Notes under the pieces: model-generated | Told to the model about the DNA's origin: nothing | What the model saw: only the letters and a program-made list of their open reading frames with translations | Database searches by the model: none | In this document: positions 43,701-55,575 of the stretch, piece after piece | Position numbering within the stretch: the first letter of the stretch is position 1 | How the letters are laid out: each line of letters starts with the position of its first letter | NCBI GenBank assembly: GCA_034509735.1 | Contig: JACGWO010000001.1 | Location: 29,143,966 to 29,207,965 of the forward strand | Reading direction: 5' to 3' | Length of the DNA: 64,000 nucleotides | Origin: Sesamum alatum | Taxonomy: Eukaryota > Streptophyta > Magnoliopsida > Lamiales > Pedaliaceae | Made by a program: the position numbers and the translations under genes

Positions 43701-46392
43701 TCCTTAAATTACATGCAAACCCCCTATCTTTGGTGTTAATTACAGCGCCGTGCCCCGGCGAAGTTTCCAGCCTGGGAGATGGTGATGTCAACCAGATATC
43801 CTTGAAATGTCCCTGACTTTTGGTGTTCGATTTTTTGACTGACTACCAACAAAAATATCCTTTCACCCCGCATGTGCGAGGTGCAAAGGTGTTAGTTTAA
43901 CTAGACACAGGGGTGTGTAACTGTAAGGTGCTCCCATCAAATTTAAATTTAAATTTTTCTTTAGTGTTATTTTGCTAATATAATATAGTTAAGAATATCG
44001 TTTTAATAAGTTCAATCAATGCTAAAGAAATAACTAAAATTTGTGGACATATATAATTAATCAAGTAAAAGTTAAAAGGAAAAAAACATGTGTTTATCTA
44101 CTTGTTCATTAGTTAATGACTTGAAAACTAAGTTAACCATGAGTAAATTTATATTAATCAAGTAAATAAATTAAAGTAATTAGAATAACTTTTGTGAAGT
44201 TTTCCACTAGTTAATTAATTAGTGATTAAGCAAATAATTTAATAACTTAACAATTACCATGAAGTAATTGTATATATCATCAATCAAGTAATAGTTAAAG
44301 ATGTTTAAAACCTTTTTTCTTTATTTTTATTGTAATCAAATGCATAATAATTTCTTCTGTTTCTCTCTTTCATCTCCTTCTTCCTCATTTTTCCACCGCG
44401 CCACCTCTCAACGCTCCCCATCCCCACCCAACCCCACCCCTGCACCTCCCAAATATATATCTTTTGTGCGTGCATGTTATGTCTTATATACTTATGTGTC
44501 TGTGTGTGTAGAGAGAGAAAGAGAAGAGATGGGAGAAGAGAGGAAAATTTAAAATTTAAAACTAGATAGGTATTTTTCAATTCATACAAGATTTATTGCT
44601 TTCTTTCTTTCATTCTTTTCTTTTCTTTTCTATTTTCTTGGCTATTTTCCTGAGAGGTAAAAGAAACAGTTAACAGTTTCCAGCTACTATTTTCGAGCAC
44701 CAAATGCTTTGCGTATAACTATCCTTTTATTTTTTTCTTGTTATAATCACGAAGACCAACAACAACATGGTGTTAATTTGTTACATAAGAGAATTTGCAT
44801 TTGGTGTTTTGCAGCTTGTTGCTACCGTCTATAAGATTACCATCAATTTTATAACTATTTGAGTTGTGCCGTTGAAACCTTTATTTTTTTAGACACATCC
44901 CGAGCTACTTATATGTTTTATTGCGAGAGAGTCTTTTAGCATCATTATCATTTGCATTTGATGATGAAAATATACTTATATTTCATGCAACTGCAGGATT
45001 GGATAGAAGAAATGTCGACTTTCGTGAAATCAATTGACAGCAACCATATGCTAACAGTGGGCCTTGAAGGATTTTACGGACCTAAAAGTCCCAAAAGGTT
45101 AACTGTCAATCCCGAGTTCTGGGCAGCTGAGGTTGGAACCGATTTCATTCGAAATTCAAAGATCTCAACTATTGATTTTGCATCGGTTCATATCTACCCT
45201 GATCACTGGTGAGCAGCTATCTTCATTTCTACTGAACTTTTTGCGTATTTATTGTGTAGCTTGCCCTTTTTCTTGCCTGCATAATTTATCTAACATTCAA
45301 TATTAGATAAAGCTTTGAAGAATCCAAAGACGGTTATTCAGTTTATAAATCTTCGAGAAACTGTAGAAGTAAAAGTAGGGAAAGGGAAAACATATAAAGA
45401 ACAGGGAAAGTTGAATGTGAAGTTCAATTATCATGTTGAAGTGCTTGTCCATGTCGACAATTTTCACCTACAGCCGTTTTTCTAAGTTGAGGAAGTACCG
45501 CAAGGCGTTGTGGGTGTCCTTTGCAAAGGTGCATCCAAATCCATGCTCTACTTTCCAATATATCTAGTATTGCACTCTGAAGTCGGCAGACTAAAAGGAT
45601 GCTTGATTAAGCTTATTTATAAGATCTTATAAGTTCATATGTCTTGTAAAACATTTTTCGAGCTTATAAGTTGTTAGATCTTATTCTTAAAAGAAGCTAT
45701 TGAAGTGTTTGGATAAAATAAGATTATGGAGATTATAATATGTTACTAATGACAAATTGTAATTAATTAGAAAAATTTGAACTACATTGTTAGGACTTTT
45801 GAAAATAAGTTGGGAACGCCTTACTTTTTCTGGAGGAGCTTTTTATCTCCTAAGATCTTACTTTTGGATCTTATAAGCTCATCTTATAAGATGTTCTAAA
45901 GAGCTTATAAGCTTATCCAAACGACCTTCTGAGCGTTCTCTGTTTTGTTGAATATAAAATGTATGTTGATTGGCTCCTTTTGGCAGGACTCACAATCCAG
46001 ACTTTGAATACAAACTAAAATTCGTCTACAAGTGGATGCTATCTCACATTGAGGACGGCGACAAAGAACTGAAAAAGCCCGTAATGTTCACTGAATTCGG
46101 ATTATCCACCGAGAACAACGATTTCACCCCCACTCAACGAGAGAGAATGTACAAAGTTATTTACGATGTCATTTACAAGTCTGCCTTAAGAAACAAGGCC
46201 GGTGCTGGAGCTTTAGTCTGGCAGTTCCTGGTTGAAGGGATGGAAGACTTCAACGACGACTTTGGGATCATTCCATGGAAGAGGGCGTCGACATATAAGC
46301 TCTTCACGGAACAGTCTTGTAGGCTTGCAAAAGTTCAAGGTGCGCTTCCTTCGCAATTGGGTTACTTGAGAAGATTATGCACGCGAAGTTGA
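40798..46392 (+). CDS. Mannan endo-1,4-beta-mannosidase (GH5), five exons
   Basis: Exons are 40798-41169, 41680-41877, 43392-43514, 44997-45208 and 45987-46392, all with GT..AG borders and joining in frame to a 436-residue protein. It hydrolyses beta-1,4 links in cell-wall mannans and glucomannans. Residues ~13-32 form a hydrophobic signal or anchor segment, so it acts in the secretory path or wall. '[10 protein letters not shown]' begins the GH5 barrel. The acid/base Glu is E218 in 'WELINEPR' and the nucleophile is E338 in 'VMFTEFGLS'. '[16 protein letters not shown]' and '[14 protein letters not shown]' are typical of plant family members (subfamily GH5_7, MAN2/MAN6-like). The length is normal and no breaks were seen. 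Start ATG 40798; the next Met is residue 6. Confidence 0.95.
43660..43960. repeat. Repeat-like insert in mannanase intron 3
   Basis: A stretch of mixed composition with 'aaaccccctatctttggtgtt' and 'ccctgacttttggtgttcga' words, typical of dispersed plant MITE-like repeats. Ends not determined. The rest of intron 3 is AT-rich with a CT-rich run near 44350-44450. Confidence 0.35.
45598..45928. repeat. MITE in mannanase intron 4
   Basis: The left arm is 'gattaagcttatttataaga' and the right arm, inverted, is 'tggataagcttataagctct'. 'cttataag' words recur inside in both orientations. The length is about 330 bp, comparable to hAT-type MITEs. It occupies much of the 778-bp intron without touching the splice sites. 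Confidence 0.7.
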
Positions 46393-47620
46393 TAAAGCGA
46401 CGCCCATATATACAAGAAACTCGAATGATCTCTTTGAAGTATAATATATCCCCTTTCGTTTGTTTCGATTATATAGAGTGAGTGAAGTTTAATATTGTCA
46501 TACATACAGGTGTATAATTTCATTGAATGAAGCATATGTGCAAATATTTTTTTGCTTTGCGATTCTTGGAATTTATCCTAAAATGCAGCTGAGTATAGTG
46601 TTGCTCAGCCCTCATTTCTGCATGTGTTGAGAGACTTGTATGGACTCTGAAAAGGTTCTTGCAGAAGTATTTTGACATACGGGAAATTCTAACTGGGATC
46701 GAATTTAGTTAAATTTGAACTAATTATATGGTAAGTGTAATAAATTTATTATATTATTAGTATATAATTCAGGAAGAATGACTAATTACATTATGAGTGT
46801 TTTACACGTGGTTGATTGGATATGACTAGATGGGTATTTCAAGTCTAAGGGCTTAGTTTGAGATGTTTAAGAAACCTTGTGATTATGTAATGTTTATTTT
46901 GTGAAACTTGAGTAATATGAGATAAAAATTTAATTTGTTTACGGACTCAATTAGTTTGTTCATTTATAAATATATAATTTAAATAATTATTAAAATGTGG
47001 TTGTTGGATCTTTCTCAAATTTTATATGAAATGTCATGGTTCAATTTTAAATTGTATCAATTTTTGAAAATTTTAATAAACTTCATGAACCGGTAGATTC
47101 ACTTGATTCGTGATTATGTCAACCGGGTCACCGGTTCAACTGATGGTTCGAACGATTTTTTTAAAAATAGAATGATTTGGAGGCTAGTTCAATTTTATAG
47201 ATTGGATTTAACCGTTTTATGAATTGAATTACAGTTTTACCGATTCAATTGGACGGTCGGGAGTGAGTTTTAAAACATTGGTTTAGCATATGTATGGGAT
47301 TGGTTGACCTTTTCCATACATATTTTTTTAGAATAGACTTCATTATGCTCCAAAATCCTACGGTGATGAAACTGATATGAGTGTTATTGCGACATTTGGG
47401 CCGTTGGATCATTGGGTTCGTATGTATTAAGCAAGAAGTGTAGTTTACTACCTTTAGAGTTAGATAAGGGTGAGCTTGGTTTGGCGGTTAAAAATTTTAA
47501 ATGTTAAATATATTTTTTGTTCTTATATATAGAAACTAATAATTTATCTTGTTCCCTCAAGTTCTTTATTATCAATTTTGGTCCCTAAACTTTTGATGAT
47601 TGGCAAATTTTATCTGGATG
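46393..47620. other. 3' flank of the mannanase gene, spacer
   Basis: No gene is seen. 47085-47260 has 'ccgggtcaccggttcaac'-type words like those at 11120-11190. 47560-47620 ('caattttggtccctaaactt') looks like the outer terminal repeat of an older Mutator-type element. Confidence 0.5.
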
Positions 47621-47941
47621 TTAGTTTGGCAGGTAAATCTCATTTTTGATCCCATATATTAGGCCCTGTTCAATTTTGGTCTCATTCGTTACAAAAGTCT
47701 CAATTCCAGGACAATATGTTTCAATTTGTATCAATTTTGGTCCCGACGTCAAAATTTAACAGAATACGTTAACGTCCCTTAAATACACACACGTGCTGCT
47801 CACGTGCGTGTATCCCAGGCGTATTTAAATACACATATTGACAAAAAAAGGGCAATAAAAAATTAGGGTTCTTCACTCTTGACCCAAATTCCATTTCTGC
47901 TCCTTCTTCCTCTGCCAAATTTTCGTTCGATTTCTCAAAAA

Positions 47942-48319
47942 ATGGATTCAACTAGCGATTCAGCCTCTACCCAAAGAAATGTCACGTGTTATTGTGGTAA
48001 GAAATTATCTTTAAGAACCTCACGGACGAATGCCAATCCGGGAAGAAGATTTTATAGTTGTGATAATATTGCGAGAGGATGTGGTTTTTTTGTGTGGGAA
48101 GACCCACCAATGTGCACAAGGGCGAAGAAAATCATACCGGGGCTTCTTCGCAAGTTAAACAAAATGGAAGAAGAGATGTCCGAAATGAGGAAAAAGGTGA
48201 TTATTTTGCAACAAATGGAAGATGATGTTGCTGAAATGAAGAAGAAACTTAGTTTCTTGCGTAAGTGTTTGGTTGGGGTTGGAATATTCCTTGTTTGGAG
48301 TTGGTTATTTCACCATTAA
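47942..48319 (+). CDS. GRF-type zinc finger, coiled-coil, membrane-tail protein (125 aa)
   Basis: An open frame lies just inside the left terminal repeat of MULE 2. I start it at ATG 47942; an upstream in-frame ATG at 47879 would add 21 residues without conserved character. C16-Y-C18-G, N32-P-G-R-R-F-Y38, C40, C47-G-F-F and W52 form a zf-GRF domain, a zinc-binding fold that in other proteins often contacts nucleic acid. Residues ~66-105 are charged with heptad-like spacing (coiled coil), and ~106-125 are hydrophobic (probable tail anchor). Its role in the element is unknown. It could be captured host sequence or a second gene of this MULE family, analogous in position to mudrB of maize MuDR but unrelated in sequence as far as I can see. 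Confidence 0.88.
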   Translation: MDSTSDSASTQRNVTCYCGKKLSLRTSRTNANPGRRFYSCDNIARGCGFFVWEDPPMCTRAKKIIPGLLRKLNKMEEEMSEMRKKVIILQQMEDDVAEMKKKLSFLRKCLVGVGIFLVWSWLFHH

Positions 48320-48850
48320 ATGGAGGTTTGCAGGAGATGTTTTTATGGACTGTTTGTATAGTGGATTAGTGTATTTGCAATCAATCATGGTAGTTGATTG
48401 GTGTATTTGTAATTAGTTAGTATGTATTTTGTGTTTGTAGTGTACTGTTGTTTTTGGTGTTTGGAGTGTAATGCAGTTTCACCATTAACTAAACAACTCA
48501 TAGCAGATTTAATTAACAAAGTTAAATATTCCATTCTTCATTAACCAAATAAAGATACCAGCAAACATAAGTTGTTTGGCCATAAAGGCACATACAAGAA
48601 GAGTTCATGCTGCCATAAATCCAAAAATATTCTAACTTGTTGTTGGATTGTCTACCCAAGTTGCACATACATAAAATAAAAAATAAAAAAAAAGACAAAG
48701 CAAAATGTCCTAGCCCTTGTTGCTGGATTGTCCTTTGCTTAAGTTTCCAGCCCTTCTCACATTCAATGCAGCAGTCAAGTTGTTCATTGTAACATATTTT
48801 TTTCTTTCTTTCTGAAATGTCTTAAAAGGTGGTGGAAGTGGTTTGTTTGG

Positions 48851-51800
48851 TTAAGTTGTGATAGAGACTGCCACAGGTGGATGCCCAGGAGCAAAGGCCA
48901 CAGGTTTCCTCAAAACACTGCCTGGAACAGTTTGTGGATGTGCTGGCCTTGGTGGCTTGAAAGTGGCCTTTGAACTGGTTGCATTTTCTTGACTAGCAAC
49001 AGTTGCATTCAATCTTTTCGATCTTCTCAACTATGAGCAGAACACAGCCAGATAACCAACCAAAAAATAAAAATTCAAATAAGATTGAAAAGTATGTGAA
49101 TTCTTACTGTCATATCCATGCTCATTGATGATTGTGTTTCAAATGTTGTCTGACTTGTCTTAGGCCTTTTCCCAAGCTGCATATATCCAACAAACACAAA
49201 TAAGCCATCAAATTACTAAACATAATACACAATGCACAATACACAATACACAATACACAATCAACAATTAAAACTGAAAAGTAGAGTACATTGGTGTTTT
49301 GAGATCCCAAATAGTCTTCAGTGCTGCTTCCAGTTGGTGTCATTGTCCTCTTCCTAGCCTGCAAATATTAAGTCAGTATTCAATAATTTTCTTGAATTCA
49401 ATTTCCAGAAAACCAACAAAGCAATAAAAGACAACTTACAGTCATTTTCTAGCTATGATCCATGGTAATTTCAGTCTCCAGACTGACTTGCATTAAAAGA
49501 TCCATGTTCACTTCAGTTTCTTGGACATTCACAGAGAAAAGGGCTCTGCTTCTTGTACTGCTTGCTCAATCTTTGCTGCTTCAGCTGCCTCTGCATCTTT
49601 CCTTTTTTGACAGCCCTTCTTGTTATGTCCTTCATCTCCACAGAACTTACACTTAACAGTGCCTTGTTGTCTCTTCAATTTCACTAATTTTTTCTTGCCC
49701 TTGATCCCTTTTTTCTGTTTTAATGGCACTTCATCAGGCTCAAGTCTCCTAGCTCTAGCTGGTCTCCCAACTCCTCTAGCTATGTTTGGTGGCATTAATG
49801 GTGGAAGGTTAGTCCTTTGCCATTTTTCAGGACCATTCACAAGGCATATGTAAGGCCGATATACCCTTAAGTATGTGGCAACACTGTAACATTCAGCAAC
49901 AAAATCTTCTGCATCTAATTTCTGACTGTTGATTGCACTCATAGCATGCTTGCAAGGGATTCCAGATAAATCCCATCTCCTACATGAGCATGTGTACCTC
50001 TGTAAGTCAACACTGCACCTGTACCCATCAAAGCATGATATCTCATAGTGAAAGCCATTTGCTTTTATGGGGATGCAATCAGATGAACCCGTATCCCCAT
50101 TCTTGTGTAAAATTTTCTTAATCCTTGGACATAATCTACCCTTCCACTTTCTTGCTGCCCTGTCTCTATTTTGCTGCAGTCTTGTCATGAGAAATTCCCT
50201 GATACACTCCAACATTGAATAGATTTGCTTCTCTCTAACTTCAAGTATACTTGCATTGAAAGATTCACACAAGTTATTAAGTAAAATGTCACATTTGGGG
50301 TATGAATTGAAATGTGACCTACTCCATTGACTTGGAGGTTTATCATTCAACCATTCACCAAGTTTTGGATCAAGCTTACAAATCTGATTCATCATGACAT
50401 CAAATTCTATAGGAGTAGATGCTCTAGCAGACTTCCATAAGCTTTCTTGTAAGCTAATCCTGTGAATCCTGCCCTCTTCTTGTTCTCATGTAGATGCCGA
50501 ACACAAAATCTATTTTCTACTTCTGGAAATACAGAGTCAAATGCAGGCAGTAAGCCCTTTTGCTTGTCTGACATAAATGTATAAGTGCATTCCCTGTCTA
50601 TCCCCAAATCATGCTTCAGTAACCTCAAAAACCATTCCCATGCATCTTTATTTTCTATAGACACAACAGCAACAACAACTGGATAACATGCATTGTTTGG
50701 ATCAATGCCAACTGCAGTCAATAGTACCCCTCCATGAGGCCCTTTTAGGTGACACCCATCAACCCCTACAATTGGCCTACATCCTGATAGGAATCCTTGC
50801 TTCAACCCATTAAAACATATACAGAACTTCCCAAATTTTGGCAGCCCTGTACAATCATCAGATGTTGAAGTCAAAATAATAGTAGATCCTGGATTGCTCC
50901 TTCTAAGTTCTTGTGCATAATCCCTCAATCTGGCATATTGCTCCTCTGAACTCCCCTCAATCTTTTTCAAAGCCTTCCATTTAGCCCTATAGGCTTGATT
51001 TTTGGACAGATGAATTCTCATATCTTTTATAGCATCCTGTCTGAAACCCTTTACTTCCCTTCTTGGATCTATTCTGAAAAAATCTTCATACTTCCCCCCA
51101 AGCCATGTAGATTTGTAGTTTCTAACATGAAAACTCACCCCACACTTATGAACAGCATGATATTCCCTAATTTGGAATGTCTGTTGAGTTCCTAATGCTA
51201 AAGCATGAACCTGAACTCACACCCCTCCTCTGCACACTTAACATATATCCTCCTTTTATCATTTTTGCAATTTTTATGTTTCTCCTAGTTCTCACAGCAT
51301 ATGACCGCACAACAGTTTTAAATTTCATCTTTTGAACTAAACAACATTCCAAGTTGAAACTGCGGATTGTAAGTATCAACAGAACTGAAACTAGGATACT
51401 TAGGCCCATTTTCATCATCAGATGCTTTATCACTACCAAACTCATCTGAATAAGAAAACCCACTAGAGTTACCAGATAAGCCCTCTTCACTCTCTTCTTT
51501 ATCACCTTCCCCTGCAGTTAGATCATCCACATGCCTATTGAATAACTCATCATCCTCATCTAACACATTGTTTTCACCCTCTTCATCCTCTCTTCCCAAC
51601 TCATAATCACTATCTAAGAAGTCTGATGTAGCCTCTTCATTAATCTCAACCTCTCCACCAATTTCACCTTCTAAGTACACATCAACCTCCTGATCTATCT
51701 CATGTTCAAAGCATAACTCAAGAATCTGTTGCCTACTAGAAAGAACAACAAAGCAAGCATCCAACCTACAGTACTTTTTCAGCCCATTGTACCCTATTTG

Positions 51801-51949
51801 CTCACACAACTTATCAAGATAAGTTATATTAATACAGGTCAAGTCTACGTGGTCAAACACACTAACACATCCCCCAATATATGTGGGTGGTATATTACAA
51901 ATTTCACCCCCATGGTGTATTTTCAATGTCACAGCAGGATTTAGTGGAT
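48851..51949 (-). pseudogene. MULE 2 transposase (MuDR-type), lightly broken
   Basis: Main exon about 51949-49440, then 49358-49290, 49176-49108 and 49030-48851 by GT..AG borders, stop at 48853-48851. In order: N-terminal region ('TLKIHHGGE', 'CVSVFDHVDL'), acidic stretch, MuDR DNA-binding domain ('CGVSFHVRNYKSTWL'), catalytic region ('RPIVGVDGCHLKGPHGG', 'SDKQKGLLPAFDSVF', 'NRFCVRHLHENKK'), 'LCESFNASILEVR', SWIM finger ('CSCRRWDLSGIPCKH'), CX2CX4HX4C knuckle ('CKFCGDEGHNKKGC'), and a basic, proline-rich tail. Small frame changes near 51320, 51210, 50420 and 49530 and a stop near 49446 disable it. Its layout parallels the MULE 1 transposase. Confidence 0.92.
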
Positions 51950-52859
51950 CTAGGTAGCAAAAAAAATAAGAATAAAAATTAAATAAGCAACCAATATTCT
52001 ATCCACCTACCATACATACATCAGACAAAGAAAAAAGAAAGGCAACAAACATGGTGGACCACCATGTTTGTTTGTCTCTGAAAGAGAACAAAACGCAGAA
52101 ACCAAACGAAGGGAGGTACCACAAACATATATAACGCATACGACAACATCTATAAATACTAAAAAGCAAGAACTCACATCATATTTTTTTCAGATTACAA
52201 CAAAAATCATCAGCTTTTTCGAGAAAAAAAATGAAGAAAGACTTACGGTAATCGGGTGGAGGGAAATCATTGAAGTTTGGGTCTCGAAGGCTCATTCTTC
52301 TCGCTGAAATCTGAGGCTCTTTCAGTTGTTCGATCGCAGATTCGAACAAAAAATTGAAGAGTTTCGCTAGATTTTTTTGAGAGGAAGGGGGGAAAGAAAA
52401 TTAGGGTTCTACGTTGTGATTTTCCCCCAAAATACGCCTGGGATACACACACGTGAGCAGCACGTGTGTATATTTAACGGACGTTCACGTATTCTGTCAA
52501 ATTTTGACGTCGGGACCAAAATTGATACAAATTGAAACATATTGTCCTGGAATTGAGACTTTTGTAACGAATGGGACCAAAATTGAATAGGGCCTAATAT
52601 ATGGGACCAAAAATGAGATTTACCCTTAGTTTGGCCATCTAACTTAATAGCAACCCCATGTGGAACACACGTGAGGCTAATTTTGGAGGGAAAGTGGGCC
52701 ATTTTCCCCGCTTTTCTGACGGCTAGTTTGTGTATATAAACCTCTTTCAAGTGTTTTTGATGATTTTTTCTAATTTTGGAACATAAAAGAAAAATAAAAT
52801 TAAGTGCAACCTCTTTCAATAAGTCTACAACATCATTGAATAATTCAAGAGACAATAAA

Positions 52860-53060
52860 ATGACACAATTACGATGTAGTTGTGGATTGGTTTAATTATA
52901 AAAACTTCTTGGTTACCAAAAATCCAGGTAGAAGATTTAGTTGTTGCTAATCCAAATAATGGGGTAAATTTTGTTGTCCATAGTTGTAGAACTTGTACTT
53001 GGGTAGAAGAGTTTGTTGCCTCCTGGAGATCAAAGCCTATAGTTTGGACAAAAACTAAAT
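52860..53060 (+). pseudogene. Degenerate GRF-type zinc finger sequence
   Basis: ATG at 52860 gives MTQLRCSCG (CxCG start of a GRF finger) and then a stop. In a shifted frame 'TKNPGRRFSCC' follows at about 52911-52943, and 'CTWVEEF' at about 52995 corresponds to the second half. Spacing and order match the intact gene at 47942. It is clearly non-coding now. Confidence 0.6.
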
Positions 53061-53122
53061 CTTGTATTTGGATTTTAGATAGTCCAAGAAGTATTTATAG
53101 GGAACAAATCGCAGAGTATAAG

Positions 53123-53749
53123 TGAGACACTACTGTTAACTGCTTGATAGAAGACGGATTCTGTCTTGGGACTTACCGTCCACACTACACATCTTGATTG
53201 CACAAGATAGGGCTTATAGTAAACCAAGTCTCTTGACTTGGTAGCCTCTTGTCAAACCTAAGATACAGAGATAGTGTGCATGTGACTACCGTAGTCCCTC
53301 AAGTTCGAGGACTAATCTCGTACTGTCGGAATCGGGAATGCAAGTCATACTGACCAACCTACTCAAGGTTTCTCATATGACGATTTCCGCGAGTCACCTC
53401 AGTCAGCCGACACCAAGCTAGCTATCTTACTAATATTGCCTGGACGATCCTCGTCACTTGTCGATGAAACGCAACTGCAATCATTTAGTGCAAGTCTCAA
53501 ATGGATCCTCGATACCCGATCTCGAGGTCCTTTGACTTGGAGTATTTCAGACCGATCCACAGAAGCTGATTTCATGACTGCCAACCTATGCGCAGTCCAG
53601 CTTCGTGAATTAACATTTCCGATCTGTGGGCTTTGTTTCTGCATTGAACAGTTATAGGTATTGTTCAGAATGAATTATTTATACCATGAATGTCAGAAAT
53701 AGGTTACATAATCCTAACTAGATTGGGTTTACGGTCATCTATTCTAACA
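53123..53749 (-). repeat. LTR family A fragment or solo LTR
   Basis: It starts TGTTAGAATAGATGACC on the minus strand at 53749 and shares many blocks with 25863-26715. The other end, near 53123-53134, is uncertain. No internal retroelement coding flanks it. Confidence 0.65.
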
Positions 53750-53824
53750 CTTGAAATTCACTAGCCACTATACACATTTCGAATGCACTGGCACGAGGGT
53801 TGTAGTAAGCACATAAAAAATAGT

Positions 53825-54300
53825 CACCTTTTGTCAAGACCAAGATATAGCTGCCCCACGCATGAGGCTACTGTGGATCCTCAAGTTTTATGACTAAATC
53901 CCTTAATCAGAGTCGAGAAGTTCCAGTCATACCGATGATTCACTTAGGCTTTCATATGACAATTCCTCGTGATTCATTTCAGCCAGCTTGTCAAGTCTTT
54001 GTCAACTACCCACCAATAATGTATAGACGTCACACGTTTATCGTCAATAGAACATGACACCCATCATATGGATACATAATTAGTGCAGGTCATAGAACCC
54101 TCGATGCCCTGTGTCGGGATTCTCGACCTGCAATGTTTTAGACCAATTTTCGGAAGTTGGTTTCGTGGTCACCATCATATGCGTGACCCAACTTCATCGA
54201 TAATGACGTTCAATGGGCTTTGTCATGCAACACACAATAAACACGACAAAGAAGGCCAAATAAAACTTTACTGAATTCATTCTCTTAAACACTACATTGA
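53825..54300 (-). repeat. Diverged LTR family A fragment
   Basis: It repeats the same order of motifs as 53123-53749, such as 'caagatatagctgccc', 'gaccaattttcggaagttgg' and 'gggctttgtcatgc', with lower similarity. 54301-54480 shows nothing recognisable. Confidence 0.55.
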
Positions 54301-54499
54301 CTAAGATTGTCCTCTACCATAAATCACAAGAGCGAAGTCATTGACTTGTTGATAACCTATTCAAATAGACCTCACTTCTGTATGGTCCTCTTCGAATTCC
54401 AAGGAACAATTGTATTTTGTCGATGGCTATTCAAGAGAGACTACCTACCTTGGACAAACCTTGGTTACATCAGTTTTGCTCGTTTTACATCTAGCAATC

Positions 54500-54914
54500 A
54501 GCAGGCTCGCGAAAATGTATGATCATTTATTTTTCAAATGCTTATTTGCTACATCATGTATCAGGATTATTCAGAGTACTATACAGTGGAGATGGCCAAT
54601 GCTAAATTGGGCACAGGGATTACAATCAGCTGCAAGAAAGTGGAGAGGAAATCTCCTTGTCAATGCAGCTAATCGAACCATGCTTGCGTTGTTAGTTTAT
54701 CATTTATGCTAGAGAGGAATATGAGGACATTTCAATAGACAACAAAGGATCCGCAGACCATAGGCGATTAAAATACTAGCTCGCTATAGGCCGGATTCTA
54801 CAAAAATTTTGACTGTTAATAGAATTTGGAGGATAGTTTAGCAGAATTGATGCGATTAGAGTTTTACATATTCATGTTGTACATCTATTTTTATGAAATT
54901 TATCTTAAAAAAAA
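54500..54914 (+). mobile_element. LINE 3' end (zf-RVT region) with poly-A
   Basis: 'YDHLFFKCLFATSC' and 'LLVYHL' then, after a frame change, 'ERNMRTFQ' are the conserved words of the C-terminal zf-RVT region of plant LINE reverse transcriptases. A short 3' region ends in an A-run at 54907-54914. Most of the LINE is missing (5' truncation is usual for LINEs). Confidence 0.75.
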
Positions 54915-55244
54915 GTGAAATGTTAAAATTAGATTTCTCATTCATTTATTAAACAAAATATCTCATAAAAACTATCAAGTAGTCTTTAAACATTTTTTTT
55001 TTTTGGTTGAAACTTTAACCAAAAAATACAAAACTTCGAATGAGGTGAATGTAACTAACCCAAACAAAAGGTATAAAGGGAAGTTGTTATTAATGATTCC
55101 AGAAATTAGTTGTACTTCATCATTCTTGTTTGTCGGAATGCTGAATTGGCTGTGAAGTCAAGAGGGAGAAGCTGGCCTAATAATTCACCAAGAATACCTA
55201 AAACTTGACACATCTGTTGACAATGACAACAACTGCCAACTAAT

Positions 55245-55575
55245 GAGGAAATTGCAATATTAATTAGTCTCAATTTTACTACATTGAAATTGAATTTGAC
55301 AATTAAGCTCTACAATTTTTTTTTTTAAAAAAAAAGGCACGTTAAAGAATAAAATCTGCCAAAAATTGTAACCTGACTAGATTAATTTTGGGCTAACATG
55401 AGGTGCACGTGGCAAAATCTGGCTAGATTTGAAATTTTCAACAGATTTCTCCTCAATGTGTTAGTTTTTTTTTAAAAAAAATTTATAGAATTTAATTACC
55501 GAATTGAATTTCAACAGGATTAGAATTACCATCGTTTATAGTTGTGAGACCAAAATTGCAATTGTCCCTGGTATG
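55245..55575. repeat. MITE-like repeat
   Basis: The left end is 'ggaaattgcaatattaatta' and the right end is 'accaaaattgcaattgtccc', an approximate inverse. It is the same end type as 21565-21880 and the arms at 30072 and 37892. A further left end of this type lies at 55610 ('ggggaaattgcaatttagtc'). An (AT)n tract is at about 55740-55768. No target duplication found. Confidence 0.5.

Larger units (their letters stand above)
47630..52625 (-). mobile_element. Mutator-like element 2 with transposase and GRF-finger genes
   Basis: The perfect 9-bp duplication TTAGTTTGG lies at 47621-47629 and 52626-52634. Terminal inverted repeats of about 200 bp are highly similar (left 47630-47830, right 52430-52625), both containing 'aatctcattttt', 'tatattaggcc', 'caattttggtcccgacgtca' and 'cacacgtg'. 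At 4996 bp it carries a MuDR-type transposase gene on the minus strand and a small GRF-zinc-finger gene on the plus strand, converging toward the centre. The well-kept terminal repeats suggest a younger insertion than MULE 1. Confidence 0.95.
47510..53060 (+). mobile_element. Remnant of an older GRF-bearing MULE, split by MULE 2
   Basis: With MULE 2 and one TTAGTTTGG removed, 47560-47629 joins 52635-52740. This gives a terminal-repeat-like stretch ('caattttggtccctaaactt' ... 'cacacgtgaggctaattttg') followed by a degenerate GRF-finger sequence at 52860-53060. The remainder is cut off by an LTR fragment at about 53123. The outer left border is approximate. Confidence 0.5.

Noticed and set aside
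49122..49364. Separate 80-aa minus-strand gene
   Set aside because: It spans two short exons and an intron of the MULE 2 transposase gene and is not an independent gene.
53436..53657. Open frames on both strands at 53399-53657
   Set aside because: They lie within an LTR family fragment whose other copies do not keep the frame.
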